Assembly (NCBI GenBank): GCA_036389295.1
Contig: DASVQB010000063.1
Span: 1-64,000 of the forward strand
Source: AC-37 sp036389295
GTDB lineage: Bacteria > Actinomycetota > Thermoleophilia > Solirubrobacterales > Thermoleophilaceae
DNA length: 64,000 nucleotides
Direction: 5' to 3'
Positions 1 through 8,234 of this stretch are shown piece by piece. The translations under genes and the position numbers were made by a program. The notes beneath the pieces were generated by a model, which was given only the letters and a program-made list of their open reading frames with translations, had not been told where the DNA came from and did not search any database. The stretch's first letter is position 1. Each line of letters opens with the position of its first letter.

Positions 1-282
1 CACGTGGCGGATCGCGTCCTTGACGAGCGCCAGCCCCTCGGTCGGCCCGTACTGCAGCGCCGCGGCGCAGGAGTCCACGGCCACCTTGGCCATGATCGAG
101 GCGAAGCTCTCGGCCGGGAAGGTCGACGTGTCGGGCAGCCCGCCCGCCAGCGAGATGACGTCGGGGCGCGCCGTGATCGCCATCAGGTCGCGCATCGCCG
201 AGGACTTCATCGCGCGCGTGCGCGAGGCGAACAGCCCCGCGTAGCGCTCGAGGTCGCGCTTGGTCGACCGCGGGCGCGGCAT
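1..282 (-). CDS. PLP-dependent aminotransferase, N-terminal part (runs off the window)
   Basis: The ATG is at 282-280 and the frame is open to base 1, giving the first 94 residues. After a basic N-terminus there is a segment reading RTRAMKSSAMRDLM, then DVISLAGGLPDTSTFP and LQYGPTEGLALVKDAI. The SLAGGLPD and QYGPTEG signatures are typical of the N-terminal arm of fold-type I aminotransferases of the 2-aminoadipate/MocR-like group, cytoplasmic PLP enzymes acting on amino acids or 2-oxo acids. The PLP lysine lies beyond the window, so the substrate cannot be judged. It is divergent from the DUF4126 gene. Family assignment is secure, specificity is not. Confidence 0.8.
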   Translation of the reverse strand, partial: MPRPRSTKRDLERYAGLFASRTRAMKSSAMRDLMAITARPDVISLAGGLPDTSTFPAESFASIMAKVAVDSCAAALQYGPTEGLALVKDAIRHV

Positions 283-444
283 GGGGACCCTTTCGCCTCC
301 GTCGGCCGCGCCCCTGCCGGAGCCGGGGTCGGCGGGCGCGTCGGGCGCGCCCCTGCCGGAGCCGGTGGGGTGCGACCGGTCGTCTATCGTCATGCCGCCC
401 CTGAGCCTACCGGCCGGCGGGCCCCTCCCAGACAGCCGCGGACG

Positions 445-1062
445 CTGAGCCTCATCCTCGACATCGGACAGGGCGCCGGGCTCGCCGGCGCGAGCGGGGT
501 CCGGCCCTACCTCCCCCCGCTGGCCGCCGGGGCGCTCGCGCGGGCGGACGCGGGGGTGGACTTCGAGGGCACCTCGTACGAGTTCCTCGAGGAGCCCGCC
601 TTCCTGGTGGCGGTGCTGGCGCTGGCGGTGGTCGCCTACGCGGTCGACCGCACCCGCGGCACCCGGCCGGACGAGTCCGCCGACCCCGTCGCGCGCGGCC
701 TCGGGGCGCTCGGCCTCGTCTTCGGCGCGCTCCTGTTCGCCGGCTCGCTGGCCGACGGCGACCACGCGAGCTGGCCGGGGCTGATCGCCGGCGCGGCGGT
801 GGCGGCGCTCGCCTTCGTGGCCGTGGCCGGCCTGTTCGCGCGGGCGCGGCGGAGGCTGTCGTCCGCGGCCCGCGGCGGCCAGGGCGGCGGCTCGGTCACC
901 CTCCTCGACGCCTACGCCGACGTCGTCTCCCTCGCGCTCGCCGGCCTCGCGATCCTCGCCCCTCCGGCCGGGCTCGTCGCCGTGGTCGCCCTCGCGGCGC
1001 TCGCGGTCCGCTCGCGCGGCGGCGGGGACGGCAAGTACGAGGGCCTCCGCGTCCTCCGGTGA
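445..1062 (+). CDS. DUF4126 family membrane protein, probable CTG start
   Basis: About 205 residues. The N-terminus LILDIGQGAGLAGASGVRPY followed by LPPLAAGALAR is the hallmark of DUF4126, a small integral membrane family of unknown function; three or four hydrophobic stretches follow. Homologues begin within a residue or two of LSLILDIG, which places the start at CTG 445; the only upstream in-frame canonical codon nearby is GTG 370, which would add 25 low-quality residues. The CTG overlaps the TGA of a tiny upstream frame (392-448) in a CTGA arrangement. The stop overlaps the next gene's GTG (GTGA), so the two are probably translationally coupled. Confidence 0.75.
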   Translation: MSLILDIGQGAGLAGASGVRPYLPPLAAGALARADAGVDFEGTSYEFLEEPAFLVAVLALAVVAYAVDRTRGTRPDESADPVARGLGALGLVFGALLFAGSLADGDHASWPGLIAGAAVAALAFVAVAGLFARARRRLSSAARGGQGGGSVTLLDAYADVVSLALAGLAILAPPAGLVAVVALAALAVRSRGGGDGKYEGLRVLR

Positions 1063-2531
1063 GCCCGAAGCCGAAGAAGCTCGTCCTCGCAGTCGTAGAC
1101 GCCCTCAAGCCCGAGATGCTCGAGCGCGCGGTCGAGCACGGTCGGGCGCCGGCCCTGCGCGCGCTGATGGAGCGCGGCACCTACGTGCGCGACTGCGTGT
1201 CGGCGTTCCCGTCCGTCACGCCGGTCGCCGCGGCGAGCATCGCCACCGGCGCGACCCCCGACGCCCACCACATCCCGGCCATGAACTGGTACCACCGCGG
1301 CGAGGAGCGCTACGTGGAGTACGGCTCGTCGTTCGAGGCCTCGCGCGCGTTCGGCCTGCTCAGGTCGCTCCAGGACACGGTCTACAACCTCAACATGGCG
1401 CACCTCAGCCGCGACGTGCCGACGCTCTTCGAGCGCCTCGGCGACGCCGGCGTGCGCAGCGCCTGCACGACCTACCTCGTCTACCGCGGGCGGACCCGCC
1501 ACCCGGCGCTCGAGGGCGGTGTGTACGGGCGGCTGGCGCGGGCCGGCGGGTTCCGGCACGCCGTCTGGGGCCCGGACGAGCTGTTCTACGCCGACCTGTT
1601 CGACTCGCGCGGGACCGACTGCCGCTCGACGCTCGGCATGCCCGGCCAGCGCGACCAGCACACCGCCTGCGTCGGCGCGCACCTCGTCGAGAACGACCTC
1701 TGCGACTTCATGCTCCTGTCGCTGCCCGACAACGACACCCACTCGCACAAGCGCGGGCCGTTCGCGCAGGTCACGTCGATCGCCTCCGCCGACCGCGCCC
1801 TCGACCGCGTGATGCACGTGGCCGGCGGCCCCGACGCGTTCCTGCGCGACCACGCGGTCATCGTCATGTCCGACCACGCTCAGGTGGCGATCACCAACCG
1901 GGTCAACCTGCTGGCGGAGGCGTTCGGGGAGTGGAACGTGCTCGGGCCGGAGGAGGACCAGGCGGACGGGGCGGAGATCGCGGTCGCGCCCTCGCAGCGG
2001 TCGGCGCAGGTCTACGTGCTCGACCGCGACCGGCGCCGCTCGACCATGCCGCGCCTGGTCCGCGACCTCCAGGCGGTCGACGGCGTCGACGTCGTCGCCT
2101 GGCTCACCGGCGGCGAGGCGGCGGTCTGGACGCCGCGGGGCGAGCTGCGGATCGCGCCCGGCGACGACCTGGTCGACCCGCGCGGCGGCCGCTGGAGCGT
2201 GGACGGCGACCTCGCGGCGCTCGAGCTCGAGGTCGAGGACGGGCGGATCGACAGCCCGGTCTACCCGCTCGCGCCGGCGCGGCTGTGGGCCGCGCTGCGG
2301 AACCCGAGCGGAGGCGACGTGCTGGTCTCGGCGGCCGGCGGGTTCGAGTTCGTGGACTGGGGCGGCGTGGCCCACGTGGGGGGCGGCAGCCACGGCTCGC
2401 TGCACCGCGGCGACTCGCTCGGCGTGCTGCTCATGTGCGGCCTGGACGACCCTCCCGGAGGCCCTCCGGAGCGGTGGACGATCGCCGACGTGACCCCCCT
2501 GGCCCTCCATCACTTCTCGCTACCCTCCTGA
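1059..2531 (+). CDS. Alkaline phosphatase superfamily protein (type I phosphodiesterase/nucleotide pyrophosphatase-like)
   Basis: 490 residues with GTG start inside the preceding stop. The fold signatures of the alkaline phosphatase superfamily are in order: VLAVVDALKPEML (first metal Asp) near residue 10, a nucleophile region AFPSVTPVAAASIATG near 50 (Thr or Ser nucleophile), LPDNDTHSHKRGP near 220 (Asp/His ligands), and VIVMSDHAQ near 270. These hydrolyse phosphodiesters or pyrophosphates; no signal peptide is visible, so it may be cytoplasmic. It leads a set with GtrA and a membrane glycosyltransferase, which hints at polyprenyl-phosphate or cell-surface glycan turnover, but that is inference from position only. 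Confidence 0.8.
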   Translation: MSPKPKKLVLAVVDALKPEMLERAVEHGRAPALRALMERGTYVRDCVSAFPSVTPVAAASIATGATPDAHHIPAMNWYHRGEERYVEYGSSFEASRAFGLLRSLQDTVYNLNMAHLSRDVPTLFERLGDAGVRSACTTYLVYRGRTRHPALEGGVYGRLARAGGFRHAVWGPDELFYADLFDSRGTDCRSTLGMPGQRDQHTACVGAHLVENDLCDFMLLSLPDNDTHSHKRGPFAQVTSIASADRALDRVMHVAGGPDAFLRDHAVIVMSDHAQVAITNRVNLLAEAFGEWNVLGPEEDQADGAEIAVAPSQRSAQVYVLDRDRRRSTMPRLVRDLQAVDGVDVVAWLTGGEAAVWTPRGELRIAPGDDLVDPRGGRWSVDGDLAALELEVEDGRIDSPVYPLAPARLWAALRNPSGGDVLVSAAGGFEFVDWGGVAHVGGGSHGSLHRGDSLGVLLMCGLDDPPGGPPERWTIADVTPLALHHFSLPS

Positions 2532-2536
2532 CCTCC

Positions 2537-3019
2537 ATGCCCGACGACACCGCGACGGCCGCCGGGTCCTCCCTCCGCCTCCACACCCGCGTCCGGCACG
2601 GGCTGAGGCGCCCGCACAACTGGATGCAGCTCGTCAAGTTCTGCGCCGTCGGCGGGTCCGGCTACGTGGTGAACCTGACGGTGTTCGCGCTCGCCTTCAA
2701 GGGCCTCGACCTGCACCACCTCGTGGCGGCGACGATCGCGTTCGTGGTCGCCGTGTTCAACAACTTCTGGTGGAACCGCCACTGGACGTTCGGCGCGCAC
2801 GGCGCCCGCGAGCACCACGCCGGCTTCCAGGCCGCGCGGTTCTTCGCGGTCTCGATCCTCGCGTTCCTGTTCGCGGCGGCGGTGCTCGAGCTGCTGGTCA
2901 GCTCGGCCGGGATGCAGGCGCTCCTCGCGCAGGCGATCTCGATCGTCGCGGCCACCCCGCTGAACTTCGTCGGGAACAAGATGTGGACGTTCGGGCGCCG
3001 CGCCCCGCGGGCGTCGTAG
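2537..3019 (+). CDS. GtrA family membrane protein
   Basis: 160 residues. After a 30-residue basic cytoplasmic tail come QLVKFCAVGGSGYVVNL, TIAFVVAVFNNFWWNRHWTFG and a C-terminal TPLNFVGNKMWTFG. The paired NxxWxxxxTF motifs and four transmembrane segments are diagnostic of GtrA-like proteins, which are thought to help flip or transfer polyprenyl-phosphate-linked sugars across the inner membrane. It sits five bases behind the phosphodiesterase and 35 bases ahead of a membrane glycosyltransferase, which suits a lipid-linked sugar pathway. A TACCCT box at 2521-2526 could serve as a local -10. Confidence 0.88.
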   Translation: MPDDTATAAGSSLRLHTRVRHGLRRPHNWMQLVKFCAVGGSGYVVNLTVFALAFKGLDLHHLVAATIAFVVAVFNNFWWNRHWTFGAHGAREHHAGFQAARFFAVSILAFLFAAAVLELLVSSAGMQALLAQAISIVAATPLNFVGNKMWTFGRRAPRAS

Positions 3020-3054
3020 GTCGCCGGGGAACCCCCGCGGGAGCGCTCGCCGCG

Positions 3055-4800
3055 GTGCCGCTCGCCGCGGTCGCGCTGGCGGCCGCCCTCGCCCTCGCGG
3101 GCCCCGCCGCCGCCCAGGACCTGAAGCGCCCGGCCTCCCTCACCAAGCCGCCGCCCGGCCACACCCTCTCCGCAAAGCGGGCCACGCTGATCGCGGGCCG
3201 CGACGGGAAGGTCCGCCAGCAGCGCGCGCGGCACCGCGCGCTCTTCCCCGTCGCCTACCAGAAGGGGCCGCGTCGCTGGCAGGTGAGCTGGTTCGGCGAC
3301 GGGCGCGAGCGGGCGCAGGTGCTGGTCGACGACCGCTCCGGCCGCGTGCTCGAGTCGTGGACCGGCCACCAGGTGGCGTGGCGGATGGCCCGCGGGTACT
3401 CGGGCCAGTTCGGCCACCGGCTCAACGCGCCGTACGTGTGGCTGCCGCTGTGCGTCCTGTTCGTGCTGCCGTTCGTCGACCCGCGCCGGCCTCTCCGGCT
3501 GCTGCACCTCGACCTGCTCGTGCTGCTCGCGTTCGGCGCGTCGCACTGGTTCTTCAACCGCGGCGAGATCGGCGTCTCGGTCCCGCTCGCCTACCCCGTG
3601 CTCGCGTACCTGCTCGTGCGGATGCTGGTCGCGGGCCTGCGCGGGCGCGAGCGACCCGAGCGGCCGCTGCCGGTCCTCCCGGTCGTCTGGGTCGCCCTCG
3701 CGCTGGTGTTCCTGGTCGGCTTCCGGATCGCCCTGAACGCGACCGACTCGCGCGTGATCGACGTGGGCTACTCGGGCGTGATCGGGGCGGACCGGATCGC
3801 CCACGGCGACGAGCTGTACGGGGAGCGGTTCGCGAAGGACAACGAGCACGGCGACACCTACGGCCCGGTGAGCTACCTGGTCTACGTGCCGTTCGAGGCG
3901 GCGCTTCCCTGGAGCGGGCGCTGGGACGACCTGCCGGCCGGCCACGCGGCGGCCGTGGCGTTCGACCTGCTCACGCTGCTCGGCCTGCTCGTGCTGGGCG
4001 TGCGGCTGCGAGACGGGCCGGAGGGCTGGGCGCTCGGCGTGGCGCTGGCCTACGGCTGGGCGGCGTACCCGTACACGACGTTCGTCCTCCAGTCGAACTC
4101 GAACGACGCCCTCGTGGCGATGCTGCTCGTCTGGGCGTTCGTCGCGCTGCGCTCGCCGCCGGCGCGCGGCGCGCTGCTGGCGCTCGCGGCCGCGGCGAAG
4201 TTCGCCCCCGCCGCGCTGATCCCGCTCCTGGCCCGCGAGCCGCGCCCGCGCGCCATGCGGCGCTCCCGGCTGACCGGGCGCGCCACGAGCCCGCGCACGA
4301 TCGCGGCCTACGCGGCCGCGGCCGCCGCGGTCGCCGCCGCGACCTTCCTCCCGTTCCTCCCCGACGGCGGCCCGCGCGAGCTGTACGACCGCACCGTCGG
4401 CAACCAGCTCGGCCGCGACTCGCCGTTCAGCGTCTGGGGGCAGGAGCCGTCGCTCGCGACGCTCCACACGATCCTGAAGGCGGCGGCGGTCGGCCTCGCT
4501 CTGGCGCTCGCCCTCGTGCCCCGCCGCCGCACCCCCGCCCAGCTCGCGGCGCTGGCGGCGGCGGTCCTGATCGCCGTCCAGCTGACCGTGACGCACTGGT
4601 TCTACCTCTACGTCGTGTGGTTCCTCCCGCTCGTGCTGCTCGCGCTCCTGGCGCCGCTGCGGGGAGCGGCGGGGCCGGCCGGCTCAGCCGGGCCGGTCGT
4701 CGGGGAAGCGCCGGCCCCACGGCTCGAGCTCGATCCGCGCGGCCGAGATCACCTGCGAGATCAGCCGGTACCAGCCGGCGCACACGACCAGCTCGAGTAG
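3055..4800 (+). CDS. Membrane glycosyltransferase-like protein (GT87/DUF2029 type)
   Basis: About 581 residues from GTG 3055, which gives a clear signal peptide (PLAAVALAAALALAGPAAAQ). An extracytoplasmic stretch of about 100 residues follows, ending RVLESWTGHQVAWRMARGY, a pattern like PepSY-type domains. Then come ten or so transmembrane helices with a large loop containing VIDVGYSGVIGADRI and YGPVSYLVYVPFE, as in polyprenol-phosphate-dependent mannosyltransferases. The last 39 residues are the antisense of the convergent gene ending at 4684, so this C-terminal tail is probably not functional. The sugar and acceptor are unknown. Confidence 0.7.
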   Translation: MPLAAVALAAALALAGPAAAQDLKRPASLTKPPPGHTLSAKRATLIAGRDGKVRQQRARHRALFPVAYQKGPRRWQVSWFGDGRERAQVLVDDRSGRVLESWTGHQVAWRMARGYSGQFGHRLNAPYVWLPLCVLFVLPFVDPRRPLRLLHLDLLVLLAFGASHWFFNRGEIGVSVPLAYPVLAYLLVRMLVAGLRGRERPERPLPVLPVVWVALALVFLVGFRIALNATDSRVIDVGYSGVIGADRIAHGDELYGERFAKDNEHGDTYGPVSYLVYVPFEAALPWSGRWDDLPAGHAAAVAFDLLTLLGLLVLGVRLRDGPEGWALGVALAYGWAAYPYTTFVLQSNSNDALVAMLLVWAFVALRSPPARGALLALAAAAKFAPAALIPLLAREPRPRAMRRSRLTGRATSPRTIAAYAAAAAAVAAATFLPFLPDGGPRELYDRTVGNQLGRDSPFSVWGQEPSLATLHTILKAAAVGLALALALVPRRRTPAQLAALAAAVLIAVQLTVTHWFYLYVVWFLPLVLLALLAPLRGAAGPAGSAGPVVGEAPAPRLELDPRGRDHLRDQPVPAGAHDQLE

Positions 4801-5253
4801 CTGATCGGCGGGCCACTCGCGCTCTAGCTCGGCCCACAGCTCGTCGGAGACGGTCGCCGTGTCGTGAAGCTCGTCGACCAGCCGCACCAGCAGCCGGTCG
4901 CGGTCGCCGAACGCCGGGTCGTCGGCGTCGCCCGCCGCGGTCGCCGCGATCTGCTCGTCCGTCAGGCCGACCGCCTGCCCGAACGCCACCGCGTGGACGC
5001 CCCACTCGTACTCGGCGCCGCAGCGCGCCGTGGCGCGGTGGATGACGATCTCCCGCTCGCGCGGCTCGACGCTCGGCCTCCCGAGCAGGCCGGCGCCGAG
5101 CGGCCTCATGCGCGAGGCGAGCTGCGGGTGCACGACCAGCGTGCGGAACAGCTTCAGCGGCTCGACCTCCGCGCCCGGCGGCATCCACTTGCGGAGGACC
5201 TCCGCGGTCTCGTCGTCGTACGGCGGCTCCACCGGCGGAATGCGCGGCGTCAT
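4684..5253 (-). CDS. Carboxymuconolactone decarboxylase family protein
   Basis: 189 residues. The AhpD/CMD core is visible: PLKLFRTLVVHPQLASRM, then REIVIHRATARCGAEYEW with GVH, and a helical second half DELWAELEREWPADQLLEL. The R-C-x-x-E-Y-E-W-x-x-H motif near residue 80 is the CMD catalytic region; the CxxC pair of true AhpD peroxidase partners is absent. Such proteins act in oxidative-stress or ring-cleavage chemistry. ATG 5253 overlaps the stop of the upstream phosphoesterase gene by four bases, so both are likely one transcript. Its 3' end overlaps the convergent glycosyltransferase gene by about 117 bases. Confidence 0.85.
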   Translation of the reverse strand: MTPRIPPVEPPYDDETAEVLRKWMPPGAEVEPLKLFRTLVVHPQLASRMRPLGAGLLGRPSVEPREREIVIHRATARCGAEYEWGVHAVAFGQAVGLTDEQIAATAAGDADDPAFGDRDRLLVRLVDELHDTATVSDELWAELEREWPADQLLELVVCAGWYRLISQVISAARIELEPWGRRFPDDRPG

Positions 5254-6047
5254 GGCCCGGCCTCCTCTCCGTTCGCCTGCAACAGCAGCTGCTGGATCCC
5301 GGTCGCGCGGCCGTCGTCGCCCGCCTCGACGAGCACCGCGTTCAGCCACGGGTCGTCGTCCGAGGTCTCGAACTTGACCGGCATCATCGTGCGGAAGCGC
5401 TCGACCGCCTGCTCGCGCTTGACCCCTATGACGCCGCCGCGCGGGCCGGTCATCCCCACGTCGCTGATGTAGGCGGTGCCGCCGGGCAGCACCCGCGCGT
5501 CGGCGGTCGGCACGTGGGTGTGGGTCCCGACGCACGCGGTCACCCGGCCGTCGAGGTGCCAGCCCATCGCGACCTTCTCGCTGGTCGCCTCGGCGTGGAA
5601 GTCGACGAGCACGTGGTCGGCGCTCCCGGACAGCTCGGCCACGATCGCGTCCGCCTCGGCGAACGGCGAGCGCGCCACGTCCATGTAGACCGCGCCCGAC
5701 AGGTTGGCCACGCCCAGCCGGCGGCCGTCGCGCTCGACCACGGTGTGGCCGCGGCCCGGGTTGCCCTTCGGGTAGTTCGCGGGCCGCACGATCCGGTGGT
5801 CGGAGTCGAGCAGCTCGTAGACGTCGCGGTGGCGGTAGGCGTGGTTGCCGAGGGTGATCGCGTCGACCTCGAGGTCGTCGAGCATCTGCCGCGCGATCTT
5901 GGCGTTCACGCCGAGGCCGCCCGCGGAGTTCTCCGCGTTCACCACCACCCAGTCCGGCTCGTGGCGCCGGCGCATGCCCGGCAGGAGCTCCGCCAGCGCG
6001 CGCCGGCCGGGCGCTCCCACCACGTCGCCTACGAAGATCAGCTTCAC
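5250..6047 (-). CDS. YmdB-family metallophosphoesterase (2',3'-cyclic nucleotide phosphodiesterase-like)
   Basis: 265 residues from GTG 6047. Every YmdB/DR1281 metal motif is present in order: IFVGDVVGAPGRRAL at the N-terminus, VVNAENSAGGLG, ITLGNHAYRHRDV, VLVDFHAEATSEK and VGTHTHVPTADAR. Characterised members are cytoplasmic dimetal enzymes that hydrolyse 2',3'-cAMP; in Bacillus YmdB influences biofilm and nanotube formation. Length is normal for the family. It is the first gene of a two-gene minus-strand operon with the CMD protein. Confidence 0.9.
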   Translation of the reverse strand: MKLIFVGDVVGAPGRRALAELLPGMRRRHEPDWVVVNAENSAGGLGVNAKIARQMLDDLEVDAITLGNHAYRHRDVYELLDSDHRIVRPANYPKGNPGRGHTVVERDGRRLGVANLSGAVYMDVARSPFAEADAIVAELSGSADHVLVDFHAEATSEKVAMGWHLDGRVTACVGTHTHVPTADARVLPGGTAYISDVGMTGPRGGVIGVKREQAVERFRTMMPVKFETSDDDPWLNAVLVEAGDDGRATGIQQLLLQANGEEAGP

Positions 6048-6084
6048 GGCGCGGCATTCTCCCAGCCCGACTACCGTGCGCTCG

Positions 6085-6828
6085 ATGCAGGAGCACCCGG
6101 CCGTCCAGGCGCCCGCCGCGACGGCGCCCGTGCTCGAGGCCCGCGGCCTCGAGAAGCGCTTCGGCAGGCGGGCCGCGCTGCGCGGCGTCTCGCTCTCGGC
6201 GGCGCCCGGCGAGCTGGTCGCGGTGATCGGGCCGAACGGCGCCGGAAAGACGACGCTGCTGTCGATCCTGGCCGGCATCCAGCGCCCCGACGGCGGGACG
6301 ATCGCGACCGCACCGGAGCGGCCCGGCTGGGTGCCCCAGGAGCAGTCCCTCTACGGGAAGCTCACGGTGGCGGAGAACCTGCGGCTGTTCGCGCGGCTCG
6401 AGGGGTGCGCGGACGTGGACGCGGCGGTGGCCCGGATGCTCGACCAGGCCGGGCTCGCCGAGCGTGCGGACCAGCGCGCGGCCACGCTGTCCGGCGGCAA
6501 CCGCCAGCGCCTGAACGTCGCGATCGGGCTCCTCTCCGACCCGCCGCTCCTGCTGCTCGACGAGCCGAGCGCCGCGCTCGACCCGCGCCAGCGCGACCGC
6601 CTATGGCGGTTCCTCCTCGACCTGGCGGGGCGCGGCACCGCGATCGTCTACACGACCCACGACGTGCGCGAGGCGGACCGCTACGCGACCCGGCTCGCGG
6701 TCCTCGCCGACGGCGAGGGGCTGTTCGAGGGCTCGCCGCGCGAGCTGGAGGCCGCGGTGGGCGACCCCGCCGGGCACGAGGACCTCGAGTCCGCCTTCGT
6801 CGCGTTCCTGGCCGAGCGGGGGCACTGA
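6085..6828 (+). CDS. ABC transporter ATP-binding protein (exporter, drug/lipid type)
   Basis: 247 residues. Walker A GPNGAGKTT near residue 53, Q-loop WVPQEQSLYG near 85, signature LSGGNRQRLNVAIGLL near 137, Walker B LLLLDEPSAALDP near 158 and switch His in YTTHDVREAD near 190. The LSGGN variant and GKLTVAENL segment resemble CcmA-type ATPases of ABC-2 exporters. It couples to the permease that starts seven bases after its stop. A TACCGT box at 6072-6077 sits seven bases before the ATG, consistent with a leaderless message. Substrate unknown. Confidence 0.9.
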   Translation: MQEHPAVQAPAATAPVLEARGLEKRFGRRAALRGVSLSAAPGELVAVIGPNGAGKTTLLSILAGIQRPDGGTIATAPERPGWVPQEQSLYGKLTVAENLRLFARLEGCADVDAAVARMLDQAGLAERADQRAATLSGGNRQRLNVAIGLLSDPPLLLLDEPSAALDPRQRDRLWRFLLDLAGRGTAIVYTTHDVREADRYATRLAVLADGEGLFEGSPRELEAAVGDPAGHEDLESAFVAFLAERGH

Positions 6829-6835
6829 CCGCGCC

Positions 6836-8194
6836 GTGCGCTGGCTGCTGGCAAAGGACCTGCGGATCCTCGCCCGGTCGCCGCTGCTCGTGGCGCTGCT
6901 CGTCCTCTACCCGGTGGTGATCGCCGCGCTGGTCGGGTTCGCGGCGACGAGCGGCCCGTCCAAGCCGCGCGTGGCGCTGCTGAACCGGATCCCGCCGTCG
7001 GGCACCAAGATCGAGCTGGGCGGCCGCAAGGTGGACGTGGCCGACCAGGCGCGGCCGCTGTTCGACGCGATCGACCCCGTCGTCGTGTCGAGCCGCGAAG
7101 AGGCCGAGCGCAAGGTCCGCGACGGCGAGGTGCTCGGCGCGCTGATCCTGCCGCCGGGCCTCACGCGGGCGATCGAGCAGAACGCCCTGCTCGGAGGCGG
7201 CAGCCGGCCGCGGGTCGAGGTGCTCTACAACGCCGAGGACCCGGCCAAGCGGCGGTTCGTGGAGAGCGCGATCAAGGCGCGGGTCCAGGAGGCGAACTCG
7301 GCGCTCGCAAAGCAGTTCGCGGAGACCGGCTCTGACTACATCGAGATCATCACCCGCGGCGGGCCGTTCTCGCTCGGCGGCGCGAGCTTCGACGTGCTCG
7401 GCCTGGCCAGGGCGGAGACGATCCTGAACCAGGTCGAGCGGCGGCTCCCGCCGAGCTCGCCGGAGCGGGAGCGGCTGCGGTCGGTGATCGAGTTCGCGAG
7501 CCTCGCGCGCCAGAACCTCGGCGCCGCGGGGTCGGTGCTGGAGGCGGTCGGCACGCCGATCGCCGTGGACACCGAGGTGGTCGAGGGCTCCGACTCGCCG
7601 CTCGGCGCGTTCGCGGCGGCCGTGGCCGCGGCCGTGACGCTCATGTTCGTCACGCTGCTCCTGGCGTCGGGGGCGCTCGCGCTGGAGCGCGAGGAGAACG
7701 CGTTCCCGCGGCTCGCCCGCGGCCTCGTCTCGCACGGGCGCCTGCTGGCCGAGAAGGTCGCGCTCGCCGCGCTGTGCTCGCTGGCGGTCGGCCTCGTCCT
7801 GCTCGCGGGGCTGTCCGCGTTCGTCGACCTGCCGTGGTCGCGCTTCCCGCTCTGGCTCGCGGCGCTCGCCGCCGGCGCGGTGGCCTTCGGGGCGCTCGGG
7901 GTCGCGATCGGCGCGCTCGCGCGGGAGGTCCGGGCCGCCTCGCTGCTCGCGTTCATGGCGTCGCTCCCGATCGCCGTGCTCGGCCTCGTCCCGTCGGGCG
8001 CGGTGGGCGGAGCGCTGTTCGACGTGATCCGCGCCGTCTCCGCCGCGTTCCCGTTCAAGCCGACGCTCGACGCGCTCGAGTCGGCCCTCGGCCGCTCGGG
8101 CGGCACCGCCGGGCCGCTGCTCCACCTGGCCGCGCTCACGCTCGCCTTCGGCGTCGCCGCCCGGCTGGCGGCGGGGCGGCTCGGGACCCGCTGA
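6836..8194 (+). CDS. ABC-2 type transporter permease
   Basis: 452 residues from GTG 6836. One transmembrane segment (LLVALLVLYPVVIAALVGFA) at residues 17-36 is followed by an extracytoplasmic domain of about 240 residues and a C-terminal block of five helices from about residue 258, including VTLMFVTLLLASGALALERE. This is the ABC-2 exporter topology of YhgE/YhaP-like permeases. It pairs with the ATPase just upstream to form a full exporter as a 2+2 complex. Substrate cannot be inferred. Confidence 0.87.
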   Translation: MRWLLAKDLRILARSPLLVALLVLYPVVIAALVGFAATSGPSKPRVALLNRIPPSGTKIELGGRKVDVADQARPLFDAIDPVVVSSREEAERKVRDGEVLGALILPPGLTRAIEQNALLGGGSRPRVEVLYNAEDPAKRRFVESAIKARVQEANSALAKQFAETGSDYIEIITRGGPFSLGGASFDVLGLARAETILNQVERRLPPSSPERERLRSVIEFASLARQNLGAAGSVLEAVGTPIAVDTEVVEGSDSPLGAFAAAVAAAVTLMFVTLLLASGALALEREENAFPRLARGLVSHGRLLAEKVALAALCSLAVGLVLLAGLSAFVDLPWSRFPLWLAALAAGAVAFGALGVAIGALAREVRAASLLAFMASLPIAVLGLVPSGAVGGALFDVIRAVSAAFPFKPTLDALESALGRSGGTAGPLLHLAALTLAFGVAARLAAGRLGTR

Positions 8195-8221
8195 CGCGCG
8201 GTCGCCGGCGCGCGCGGCCCA

Positions 8222-8227
8222 TACACT
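8222..8227 (+). promoter_or_regulatory. -10 box TACACT for hemB, leaderless spacing
   Basis: TACACT lies seven bases before the hemB ATG at 8235, so transcription would begin at or within a base or two of the start codon. There is no Shine-Dalgarno sequence in the gap and no good -35 element 16-18 bases upstream. Similar boxes precede several other starts in the window. Confidence 0.55.
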
Positions 8228-8234
8228 CCACCCG

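Noticed and set aside
912..2513. A 533-codon open frame on the minus strand opposite the phosphodiesterase gene
   Set aside because: It mirrors the codon pattern of the real plus-strand gene, is Arg/Val/His-rich without domains, and is the usual antisense shadow of GC-rich coding DNA. Many similar frames were discarded.
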